DNA of 24,764 nt, from assembly GCA_965178525.1 (NCBI GenBank), contig CBCXVS010000089.1, positions 1-24,764 of the forward strand, given 5' to 3'. Below the pieces are notes generated by a model. It had not been told where the DNA came from, made no database searches, and saw only the letters and a list, made by a program, of their open reading frames with translations. Origin of the DNA: CBCXVS01 sp965178525 (lineage in GTDB: Bacteria; Tectomicrobia; Entotheonellia; Entotheonellales; Entotheonellaceae). The translations under genes were made by a program, and so were the position numbers. Within the stretch, counting starts at the first letter, position 1; each line of letters opens with the position of its first letter. Shown one piece after another: positions 15,730 through 22,826 of this stretch.

Positions 15730-18552
15730 ATGCGTACCTCACAGTTTGTCGGGCGCACCTCGCAGGTTGAGCAGATCGAGCAGCATCCCTACCATGTCAT
15801 CAGTGGACAGCCCCGCGTCCTGTTGCTGCAAGGCATTGCTGGCATTGGCAAAACCCGATTCCTGGAGGAAGTCCAGACCCTGGCGCAGCGACAAGGCTTT
15901 CAGGTCGTCACCGGGCACGGCGATGACACCCTGACCCAGCCCTATGCCCCCTTTGCCGATCTGCTGCCGCGCTTTGAAGCCGAACGCGTCCTGGATACGC
16001 GTGATCAGGACATTTTGTATGACCTCGCCAGCCCGTTGATCCCGACGCTCAAAACACCCACCACCGATACGGCGGAATCGGACAAGCTGCAACTCATGAT
16101 GACCGTCTCGCGCGCCACGACCATCCTCGCCCTGCGCACCCCGATGCTGGTGATCGTGGACGATCTGCACTGGGCCGATCAATCGTCCCTGGATTTGTTT
16201 GCCTATCTGGCCTTTGCCGCCGCTGAAGAGCGGACCGCGCCCCTGTTCCTGCTGGTCAGTTACCGTCCCGTGTCACCTGAGACCTACCTCGGCGGTCTCC
16301 TGAGCCGCTTACAACGCGAGGCGCTCACCCAGGAGATGGACTTATCCGGTCTGGATGAGGCCGACACCCGCAGGCTGCTTCAGGACCTCGGGGTCAGACG
16401 GCCGACGCAGCAATTGGTGAGCGCCGTGCAGGAGGCGACCCAGGGCATTCCGCTGTACATTGAGGAAGTGGTGCATCATCTGCGCCACAGCGGGGCCTTG
16501 TACACCCGGAGCGGCTACCTTTCGGTGCGCCACCGCGCCTTGGAGACGCTGCAACTGCCGCCGAGCATTGCCGAGGCCATTGCCGAGCGGATTGATGGGC
16601 TTGGGGCCGCCGGTCTGGGCGTCCTGACCCTGGCGGCGTGCTTGGGCGACACGTTTTCGGTTGATCGGCTCGGGATGATCGGCGAAGCTGATGAAGCGGC
16701 CATCCGCGGCGCCATCGAAGCGGGGGTCGAGCACGGCGTGCTGCTGCGAGAATCGGCGCATGTGCGGTTTGCCCATCGCCTGATTCGTCAGGCTTTCACC
16801 ACCCGCCTGAGCAGTGAAGAGCGGCAACGCCTGCATCTCCAAATCGCTCAAGCACTGGAGCGCGTCTCCGCGGACGACTTGACGCCGCCGGTGCTGGAAA
16901 TCGCGCACCATCTGGTGGAAGCCGGAGCTCTGGCCGATGCTCGGAGTGTGCTGGCTTACACGAGACAGGCAGGGGATCAAGCCTTTGTGATATTTGCCTG
17001 GCGTGAGGCGGTACGGTATTACGAAGCGGCCATACAAGCGGCGCTATCCATCGAGAGTTTGATGGAGGAAGAAAAGGCCGATGTCTACTACCAAGCAGGC
17101 ATGGCGCATTTCTGGAACCAGGATGCGGGGCCGGCGCTGGACCGTTTGGAAAACGCTGCAGAAATATACCGGACGTTAGGGGATCGACGCGGGCTGGCGC
17201 ATACGCGGATATGGCAAATGCAGCTTCGCCTGATGTATGACCTTTTACCGCTCGGCGCCCTTCCGGATGTTCAGCCACTCCATGATGTCCTCGACCTACT
17301 TGGCGATGCAGAGCCACTCTTGAGCGGCCATATCATGGCGGAGCTTTCTCAAGCTTATCGCTTTGCAAGAGAAAACGAGCGAGCCAACGAACTCGCGCAA
17401 CATGCTCTCGACATTGGGCGCCGAATACGCGATGATCGCCTCTGTGCCAGGGCCAGCGAAGCTCTAGGTCTGGCCTACCTGGGCAGGCTGCATGTGCAAC
17501 CCGCCATTGACCGCTGGCAAGAGTCAATCATGTTTGCAAAACGGTCTGATGACCTGTATCTGCACACCCTGGCGTTGACCACACTCCCCTTGGCGCTCCA
17601 TCTCAAGGGCGACTTGGATGAGGCTGAAACGACAGCATTGGAAGTCGCCGACATGAATAAAGCCAGGCAGGATTGGGGAGATTATTCTAAGACCTTTTCA
17701 CATCTGGCCTCTCTGGCGGTGGCAAGGGGAGATTTTCAAGCGGCGGAACGGTACGCCGAGCAGACCTTACGCTTGGTGGAGCGTTCCCATTACCCGTGGG
17801 GCGGATTTCGTTCGCTGCAAGCCCAGGCGTGCGCCACAGCGCTGCGCGGGTTGCATGAGGAAGCGGAACAGGCACTGGAGATGATCATCGAACCGGGACG
17901 GCTGTTCGACGCGCCGGGCCGCTTCGAGCACGTCCTGGTGCGCGTGTTCCGACAACTGGCCCGCTACTATGTCCGAGCCCGCCTCCCCGAACGGCTCGCC
18001 CCGCTGGCGGCCGATCTCATGGAAGTCGTCCGCTACGACACCTACTCCCTGGCTCCCCTCTGTGCCATCATCGAGCTGGGCGAAATGATCTTCAATCCGG
18101 CGGTGACCGAGCGCCCAGCCGAAATCCTGGCGGAGACGGTCGAGCGCGGCGTGCTGCTGACCAGCGGCTGGTGCTTCGTCATTCCCCGGGCGCTGGGCTT
18201 GGCCGCCATGAGTCATGGCGAGTGGGAGGCGGCATCGGATCACCTGGTGCATGCCATTCGGGTGGCGCAGGCGGCAGAGGCAGGACCCGAGCTGGCGCGG
18301 GCCTATCTCGACTATGCCCGCCTGCGGCGCTTGCTCGGGTACACCGGCAAGGATGCCATCGTCCTCGGGCTGTTAGCGCATGCCATCGACATCTTCAACG
18401 GGTTTGATATGGTGCCGCATTCGCGCATGGCCTTTGCCATACAAGAATCGATCTTGAACCCGCCGACCTCGCTTCCGGACGACCCGCCGCCGCCTCCCAC
18501 CGATATCATCCCGCCGCCGCCAACCCGCAACGGCGACAACCCGATATGCTAG
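15730..18552 (+). CDS. STAND-type ATPase with helical repeats and proline-rich tail
   Basis: This 940-residue protein opens directly with an AAA/STAND NTPase module: FVGR at 6-9, Walker A GIAGIGKT (35-42), Walker B LVIVDDLHWAD (140-150), then the winged-helix part (about 240-380). Residues from about 400 to 900 are TPR-like helical repeats. Such modules follow cyclase, kinase or BTAD domains in signalling proteins and precede LuxR-type HTH in MalT-like activators; here neither an N-terminal effector nor a C-terminal HTH is visible. The last 30 residues are proline-rich (PPPPPTDIIPPPP) and end in Cys, an unusual possible docking tail. An unknown gene follows 36 bp downstream and is probably co-transcribed. 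The ATP-dependent sensing or assembly role is inferred from the family. Confidence 0.85.
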   Translation: MRTSQFVGRTSQVEQIEQHPYHVISGQPRVLLLQGIAGIGKTRFLEEVQTLAQRQGFQVVTGHGDDTLTQPYAPFADLLPRFEAERVLDTRDQDILYDLASPLIPTLKTPTTDTAESDKLQLMMTVSRATTILALRTPMLVIVDDLHWADQSSLDLFAYLAFAAAEERTAPLFLLVSYRPVSPETYLGGLLSRLQREALTQEMDLSGLDEADTRRLLQDLGVRRPTQQLVSAVQEATQGIPLYIEEVVHHLRHSGALYTRSGYLSVRHRALETLQLPPSIAEAIAERIDGLGAAGLGVLTLAACLGDTFSVDRLGMIGEADEAAIRGAIEAGVEHGVLLRESAHVRFAHRLIRQAFTTRLSSEERQRLHLQIAQALERVSADDLTPPVLEIAHHLVEAGALADARSVLAYTRQAGDQAFVIFAWREAVRYYEAAIQAALSIESLMEEEKADVYYQAGMAHFWNQDAGPALDRLENAAEIYRTLGDRRGLAHTRIWQMQLRLMYDLLPLGALPDVQPLHDVLDLLGDAEPLLSGHIMAELSQAYRFARENERANELAQHALDIGRRIRDDRLCARASEALGLAYLGRLHVQPAIDRWQESIMFAKRSDDLYLHTLALTTLPLALHLKGDLDEAETTALEVADMNKARQDWGDYSKTFSHLASLAVARGDFQAAERYAEQTLRLVERSHYPWGGFRSLQAQACATALRGLHEEAEQALEMIIEPGRLFDAPGRFEHVLVRVFRQLARYYVRARLPERLAPLAADLMEVVRYDTYSLAPLCAIIELGEMIFNPAVTERPAEILAETVERGVLLTSGWCFVIPRALGLAAMSHGEWEAASDHLVHAIRVAQAAEAGPELARAYLDYARLRRLLGYTGKDAIVLGLLAHAIDIFNGFDMVPHSRMAFAIQESILNPPTSLPDDPPPPPTDIIPPPPTRNGDNPIC

Positions 18553-18588
18553 GCGCCCATTCCCTCATCATCCTGCAAGAAGCATCTT

Positions 18589-19212
18589 ATGGGAGGTCAA
18601 GGAAGCATTCCCGGTAACATTTCCAAAGGCCCTGGCCATGTGGCGATCGACCAGCAACTGAATTACCAGGAGGATGGCCGCTTCGTGCGGCGCCCCGACA
18701 TCCGCGAAGCCCTGGCCAACCCCGACCATGACTATGTTGACTTGCTTCGCACCCTCTTCCAGGTTCCCGAGGGCGTGGTGCAGTACGTGTCGTACTACTG
18801 GTACAACCCCGACATCACCGCTCCGCAAGTGTGGTGGAAGGACAAACAGCCCATCACCCCGATCATCCGGCAGAGCTTGATCGAAGCCATTGACCTGGCG
18901 GAGGGTCTGTTCATTGACTCCTACTGGATGCCCATCGGCTACCGCAATGTGGACCGCGTCTACGTGCCCCTGGGCATCTACCGTCCCGATGAGTACCCCT
19001 TTGAGGTGATCCTGACCATCAGTGAGCAGCAGCTCACCTGGCTGATCCTGACGTCTCCGACGCCTCGCCCCCGCGATGTGGAGGAGCGCTTCACCGAGCC
19101 CTCTGACATCTGGGTGGTGAAAGCGTCGCGAGACCCGCTGCCGCCGGGCGAGACCCGCACGGAGGGGGAGGTGGCGGTGATCAACCTCTACGAAGAACGG
19201 CGCAGGGAATAG
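18589..19212 (+). CDS. Protein of unknown function downstream of the STAND ATPase
   Basis: I do not recognise this 207-residue protein. It is soluble by sequence: no signal peptide and no membrane helix. It is rich in Pro, Tyr, Trp and acidic residues; the N-terminus is Gly-rich (MGGQGSIPGNISKGPGH), the middle has a Tyr/Trp cluster (VSYYWYNP, then VWWKDKQP), and the second half alternates strand-like segments (VYVPLGIYRP, FEVILTISEQQLTWLIL) with a charged C-terminus. The 36-bp gap from the ATPase stop and shared strand argue for one operon, so it may be the partner or output of that ATPase. That is inference only. The ribosome site is weak (AAGAAG at some distance). Confidence 0.6.
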   Translation: MGGQGSIPGNISKGPGHVAIDQQLNYQEDGRFVRRPDIREALANPDHDYVDLLRTLFQVPEGVVQYVSYYWYNPDITAPQVWWKDKQPITPIIRQSLIEAIDLAEGLFIDSYWMPIGYRNVDRVYVPLGIYRPDEYPFEVILTISEQQLTWLILTSPTPRPRDVEERFTEPSDIWVVKASRDPLPPGETRTEGEVAVINLYEERRRE

Positions 19213-19235
19213 GCTCAAAATCTGACAAATAGATA

Positions 19236-19263
19236 TTGACCATTTTGTCGAGTGGTCTATACT
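19236..19263 (+). promoter_or_regulatory. Sigma70-type promoter with internal dyad (possible operator)
   Basis: TTGACC (19236-19241) and TATACT (19258-19263) are 16 bp apart and point to the gene at 19318. GACCA (19238-19242) and TGGTC (19253-19257) form an inverted repeat lying between and over the two boxes. A second pair, GACAAA (19224-19229) and TTTGTC (19244-19249), overlaps it. This is the usual place for a repressor site. Confidence 0.6.
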
Positions 19264-19317
19264 GTGGCTCATGGTTAATCATCGCGAACAAGAGCCTTTC
19301 TCACAGGATGAACCGCT

Positions 19318-19788
19318 ATGAACGACGGCAAGCGGATTTTAGAGTGGGCGCGTCAAAACGACCACTCCCTGACGTGGATGGCCACCCGCATGGGCTACCC
19401 GTGCGATGCGCTGGAGCAGGCGTTGCAGAGCAACTGCATCAGTGCGGCCCTCGCCCAGGCGTTGTTCGCGTATTTTGGCTTGCGTGTGGCTCCCACCATT
19501 GTGGAGCGGGATGCGTGCAGCTACGAGCCAGGGTGGCGCCCCGAATTTGAGTCGCGGCTACCGCCGGAGTGCTGGCTGGAGTCGTCGTCCTGCTCACCAG
19601 AGGAATCGGAGGCGAGGCTCCTCGACCCGCATCACGACGCCATTGTGGAGCACCTGAACAGTAGTTCCGTGCGGCGTTTGATGGCCAAGCTGCTTGACCT
19701 GGACGAGAGCGAGGTGCAGAGCTGGATGAACCGGCGTATTCAGGAGCGGCAAAGACGGTGGCGCGGGGAGCCCGATAATGATTTATAG
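19318..19788 (+). CDS. Small protein with HTH-like N-terminus, possible regulator
   Basis: This 156-residue protein is acidic overall with a basic C-terminal stretch. Residues 5-55 have the length and helix pattern of a Cro/C1-type HTH: a first helix (RILEWARQND), the two-helix reader region (LTWMATRMGYPCDALEQAL), then a following helix ending LFAYFGL. The match is by pattern only. A central cysteine-bearing, loop-rich part follows, then C-terminal helices (VRRLMAKLLDLDESEVQSWMNRR). The start at 19318 has AGGA about 9 nt upstream; an overlapping ATG at 19308 is in another frame. It has its own promoter with a dyad, which would suit autoregulation. It closes the STAND cassette. Its function is unproven. 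Confidence 0.55.
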   Translation: MNDGKRILEWARQNDHSLTWMATRMGYPCDALEQALQSNCISAALAQALFAYFGLRVAPTIVERDACSYEPGWRPEFESRLPPECWLESSSCSPEESEARLLDPHHDAIVEHLNSSSVRRLMAKLLDLDESEVQSWMNRRIQERQRRWRGEPDNDL

Positions 19789-20010
19789 CGTCAGGTAGCG
19801 CCTGGGAAACGTCGATGCCAGCGCTGGCCACACCCGACCGCTTGACCGGGTTCCCTTTCCTCCCTATCGTTCCCACCTGCGCCCTCCTCCATCGAGGGGG
19901 AGGGGGCAAAACACTTCGGTACCTCAGAGGGACGGCACAGCTCTGGATGCCTCTACTGACCTTGGATGCCCTGGAAACCTGGCATTTTCACAATGGATTG
20001 CCCTCGACGC
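19789..20010. other. Intergenic region with small palindromes
   Basis: Between convergent genes. It holds the perfect 12-bp palindrome GCCAGCGCTGGC at 19817-19828 and an imperfect C-rich/G-rich stem near 19882-19909, similar in style to the palindrome at 984-1011. No gene is seen. Confidence 0.4.
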
Positions 20011-21225
20011 CTAACCCCCTCCCATCGCCTTGAGGATCTCTCTTGCGATTACCCGATGTCCCTCGGCATTGAGGTGGACATCGAAGATGTAAAAGTGACT
20101 TCTGTTGAAATGCTTCGAGATGTCAATCACTTTCACGTTCGGGTGGGCCCTCGGCGTACGCTGGATGGCATCCGAAAGCGCCTCGATGAATCCGCCTCCC
20201 TTCGCGCTATCTTGGTAAATGTCCAAAACGATGACAGGGACACCAAGCTTCTCGATCCCAAACCGTTTGAGGACGTCGAGGAAATTCTTCGCGGCCTCGG
20301 AAGACAGGTCGTCTGCCACGTCGGGGTGCTGGATCGGATTCCCGGCACGGCCGCGCAGGAGCGAGACTAGAAACTCGGCCCTGTGGGCGATGAGTATCAA
20401 GAAGTACTTACCAAAGAAGTACTGTTTCTTCCTCGTGTGGCCTCTGACATGGGCGTCGTATGCCGCCTCGCTCATGATCCGCAGCTTGCCATTGTTTTCG
20501 AGAAAGGTGCGGTTCTCTTCAAAATCGTTGAAGTAGTATTGAATGATCAAGTACTTCAGATTCGACCGGTCGAGTCGTGCGAAGTTGATCAGCTCTCGGG
20601 CCGTGCCGTAGGAAGAAACGGCGGTATTGAGGACCTTCAACCCCGATTCCTGCTGCAAGATCTCTGCGAAGGTCTCGTCCTGCTCCACACCCCACCCCAT
20701 CGCGAAGGAATCTCCGAGGACGATGATCTCGGGCGCGTTCAGAGATGCTTCGTCGTCACGCAATCCAAAGCTGTTGATGCGGTAGCGAGTCGAGAACTCC
20801 ACGGTGGTAAACTCAAACTCTTCAGGCCGGAGCAGGTAGGCCAGGTCTCCGTCGTATCGCGCGCTCTGCGCATTGAACTGGATGAAGTGCATGGTTCCCC
20901 AGTAGAGACTGCTCATGTCCGCGAGGAATCTCGCCGGGATCGTCTTCGGATTGTTCATAAAGAAGAGGAGGCCGATCTCGATCAAGCTGAGAAGGGAGAA
21001 CAGCAGGGCAATATTGACCACGGCCACCCATAGGGAAACTCGCACCCGATAGTACGCCAGCATGACTCCGAGCAGCAGTAGGAAGGCGTCGAGTATCAAG
21101 ACGATGAACGTCCGCTCTAAGGTGAGCTTGCCACCCAAGACAGCCATGATGAACCAGGGGTTCAGCAGGACGCCCAGGAAGACGAGCATCCACCCCAGCG
21201 GTAGGTTGATAGGTTTGATCTTCAT
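20011..21225 (-). CDS. Membrane-anchored SGNH/GDSL hydrolase-like protein
   Basis: This 404-residue protein has three hydrophobic segments in the N-terminal 95 residues (about 10-30, 38-58, 64-90), then a C-terminal SGNH domain outside or at the membrane. The catalytic Ser is in LGDSFAMGWG (GDS 171-173). The oxyanion residues are the Gly near AVSSYGT and Asn233 in YFNDFEEN, and the terminal block FDVHLNAEGH has candidate Asp382/His384. SGNH proteins with this layout act as esterases or O-acyltransferases on surface glycans, but no partner acyltransferase or polysaccharide cluster is present, so the substrate is unknown. It is followed by a 222-bp gap (19789-20010) with only weak G/C-rich inverted repeats. 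Confidence 0.8.
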   Translation of the reverse strand: MKIKPINLPLGWMLVFLGVLLNPWFIMAVLGGKLTLERTFIVLILDAFLLLLGVMLAYYRVRVSLWVAVVNIALLFSLLSLIEIGLLFFMNNPKTIPARFLADMSSLYWGTMHFIQFNAQSARYDGDLAYLLRPEEFEFTTVEFSTRYRINSFGLRDDEASLNAPEIIVLGDSFAMGWGVEQDETFAEILQQESGLKVLNTAVSSYGTARELINFARLDRSNLKYLIIQYYFNDFEENRTFLENNGKLRIMSEAAYDAHVRGHTRKKQYFFGKYFLILIAHRAEFLVSLLRGRAGNPIQHPDVADDLSSEAAKNFLDVLKRFGIEKLGVPVIVLDIYQDSAKGGGFIEALSDAIQRTPRAHPNVKVIDISKHFNRSHFYIFDVHLNAEGHRVIAREILKAMGGG

Positions 21226-21276
21226 CGCCTTCGTCTTGCGTCATGGTGACATGCTGATCTGCCGTTGTGGTGTATG

Positions 21277-21338
21277 GCCCTAGTGGTCCACCACAGCGAA
21301 AATGATGCATCGTTTTCGCTGTGGTGGACCACTAGGGC
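21277..21338. repeat. 62-bp near-perfect palindrome (MITE-like)
   Basis: Arms beginning GCCCTAGTGGTCCACCACAG at 21277 and ending at 21338 are reverse complements over the whole 62 bp except for one mismatched pair (21303/21312); the centre is GATGCATC. As DNA or RNA it can form a 30-bp hairpin with almost no loop. It abuts the truncated end of the brnT-like remnant. The size and perfection suggest a palindromic mobile element or a fusion of two element ends, not an ordinary terminator. Confidence 0.85.
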
Positions 21339-21441
21339 AAAGTCATCCTCTAAAGCGGTGACAGCTTCGGTGAAACTGACACCATGTGCGGCCAGTTCGC
21401 TTCGGCTTTGGCGGTTTGGCGGGAGCCCATTCGTATTGCAT
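21339..21441 (-). pseudogene. brnT-like toxin gene remnant, frameshifted and truncated
   Basis: On the minus strand the ATG at 21441 begins MQYEWAPAK, a BrnT N-terminus. In another frame the DNA gives AKAEAN, and in a third LAAHGVSFTEAVTALEDDFAL, which matches the BrnT core (HGVSFEEA... D..AL). The first shift is explained by an exact 8-bp tandem duplication (CCGCCAAA twice), the second by loss of one base near the AAC-CTG junction. After DDF the palindrome at 21277-21338 begins, and no BrnT C-terminus (ISAR region) is found beyond it. BrnT is an RNase toxin paired with BrnA; no brnA is seen here. The gene cannot make a normal product. Confidence 0.7.
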
Positions 21442-21447
21442 GGGCTA

Positions 21448-21476
21448 AATGTATGGACAATTATCTTCTTCGTCAA
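21448..21476 (-). promoter_or_regulatory. Residual promoter of the brnT-like remnant
   Basis: On the minus strand TTGACG (21471-21476) and TACATT (21448-21453) are 17 bp apart. The predicted transcript start falls at about the ATG (21441), so the original message may have been leaderless. Confidence 0.4.
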
Positions 21477-21510
21477 GGCCCGCTCTCCTTCGTTCGGGGT
21501 ATCTGTGAAG

Positions 21511-21539
21511 TTTACCTTGTCGGGAAAATGTGCTAGTAT
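21511..21539 (+). promoter_or_regulatory. Possible promoter before the AT-rich membrane-protein frame
   Basis: TTTACC (21511-21516) and TAGTAT (21534-21539) are 17 bp apart, with TGC before the -10 (extended -10 pattern). It lies about 100 bp before the ATG at 21637. Confidence 0.35.
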
Positions 21540-21636
21540 GCTGCTTACTTTACTCCCAGCAGTTAGATTGCCCCAGAGATGGATTGGAACGTTCTATTCT
21601 GGGCAGTTTCAGAACTAAATCAGCCAGGATGACTGG

Positions 21637-22158
21637 ATGAGTCTAGGATGCAATCAAAATTGCGATGCGATTTGCCCAAAACTGAGAAAGCACTCAGAGA
21701 CATGTGTACTGTGCAAAGTATTCGAGGAAAGTGACGATTGTATGATGCATATAATTTTTATAGTTAAGCATTTAATAGTATTATCTTTAATATTCATTTC
21801 GATCGGAATCATAAATGATACCATGGCTAAATGGACAAATGTTCTCGAAAAACCTTTATATAAAGACCCATAAACTCCTAGTGTTATATTGACCATGAGT
21901 GGATTGCTAATTGCTGGATCTGTAGCAGTATACTTTCAGTTTCAGTATGATAAAATAAAAAATAACAGAATAATCTCATATCATCTTATATTTTGACATG
22001 CAACCACAGGATTTAAATTATTTTCTATTGGTGTTTTGTTGTTAATCTCTATCTTATGTATAATAAATTTTAGTTATACAAGTATAATATCTGGTATTAT
22101 GATTTATGCATCAATAGTATTGTATATATCAATAGTACTATACGATATATATGACTTC
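21637..22158 (+). pseudogene. AT-rich multi-pass membrane protein gene with two in-frame stops
   Basis: One reading frame runs through the whole region but is cut by TAA at 21871-21873 and TGA at 21994-21996. Read through the stops it encodes a Cys-rich N-terminus (C5, C9, C13, C23, C26), then about four hydrophobic segments: near HIIFIVKHLIVLSLIFISIG, ILTMSGLLIAGSVAVYF (ATG at 21895), FSIGVLLLISILCIINF, and IISGIMIYASIVLYISIVLY. AGGA lies 7 nt before ATG 21637. Base composition from about 21740 to 22170 is far more AT-rich than every neighbour, indicating foreign origin. I do not recognise the family. Continued hydrophobic coding across both stops argues for recent decay of one gene over three chance frames. 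Confidence 0.6.
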
Positions 22159-22356
22159 ATGACTTTTATACAGAGAGAAGAAAGAGTCGCGATCGCGCCG
22201 GCTTTGGAAGAGTCCCTGCGCCATGCGGAGGGCGGTCCGCAGCCTCTGAAGTCCTTGTACGGCTTATGGCAGGATTTTGGCATCGACCTCAGCGAGGAGG
22301 AGATCGATGCAGCCCGCCGCGAGATGTGGGGCGCCTTTTCCCGGGACGATATATGA
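22159..22356 (+). CDS. VapB-like antitoxin, N-terminus replaced by AT-rich sequence
   Basis: The C-terminal part (from about EERVAIAPALEES to the end SRDDI) looks like the toxin-binding tail of a small antitoxin paired with PIN toxins, with the motif SLYGLWQDFGIDLSEEEIDAARREMW. Its stop overlaps the PIN toxin start as ATGA (22353-22356), the usual coupling in such modules. No GC-rich start codon exists upstream: the frame is open back into the AT-rich membrane-protein remnant, and the nearest ATG in frame is 22159, giving 65 residues. No good ribosome site precedes it. The normal DNA-binding N-terminus is not seen, so the protein is either truncated, a fusion product, or a naturally short type. 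Confidence 0.6.
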   Translation: MTFIQREERVAIAPALEESLRHAEGGPQPLKSLYGLWQDFGIDLSEEEIDAARREMWGAFSRDDI

Positions 22357-22757
22357 CACCGAGTGCGGCGATCGATACGCATGCGGCAGTCTGGTATTTG
22401 AATGCCGATCGTCGGCTGTCGGAGAGTGCTAAGGGCTTCATCGACGCCTCGGCACATACGGGCTTGAGCGTATTGGTTTCGCCCATGTCGCTCGTCGAGG
22501 TCATCTACCTGTGTGAGAGAGGACGCCTGCCCTGGGATGCCCTGAGCCGGCTCGACACCGCGCTTCGGCTGGAGAACGCGGTGTTACGTGTGGCGGATTT
22601 GACGCTCGATGTAGCTTTGGCTGTAGGCCGGGTGCTGCGCGATGAGGTACCTGATATGCCGGATCGCATCATTGCCGCGACCGCCCTGTACTTTGGCGTG
22701 CCGGTTATCAGTCAGGACGGCCGCATCCGCGCCTCGGCCGTCCCGACGATCTGGTAG
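22353..22757 (+). CDS. PIN-domain toxin (VapC family)
   Basis: This 134-residue PIN nuclease is complete. Family VapC toxins cleave tRNA or rRNA when freed from the antitoxin. Acidic metal ligands are at the expected places: Asp8 in AAIDTHAAVWYL, Glu49 in SPMSLVEVIYL, Asp104 in DMPDRIIAATAL, and Asp122 in VISQDGRI. The ATG at 22353 overlaps the antitoxin stop, which supports this start over the longer open frame from 22266. Because the partner's N-terminus looks disrupted, the toxin could be expressed without normal autorepression, or the pair could be silent. A 69-bp gap with no obvious terminator separates it from the convergent DUF885 gene. Confidence 0.88.
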   Translation: MTPSAAIDTHAAVWYLNADRRLSESAKGFIDASAHTGLSVLVSPMSLVEVIYLCERGRLPWDALSRLDTALRLENAVLRVADLTLDVALAVGRVLRDEVPDMPDRIIAATALYFGVPVISQDGRIRASAVPTIW

Positions 22758-22826
22758 CGTCCATGCATATCAAGGCAAGCTCGGCAGTCTGCTCAATGGC
22801 TAGAGCTCGCGGGACCTCGCAACCTC

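Noticed and set aside
21265..21618. Open frame of 117 codons on the plus strand through the palindrome
   Set aside because: It runs over the palindrome and the antisense of the brnT remnant; it has no family likeness and no ribosome site.
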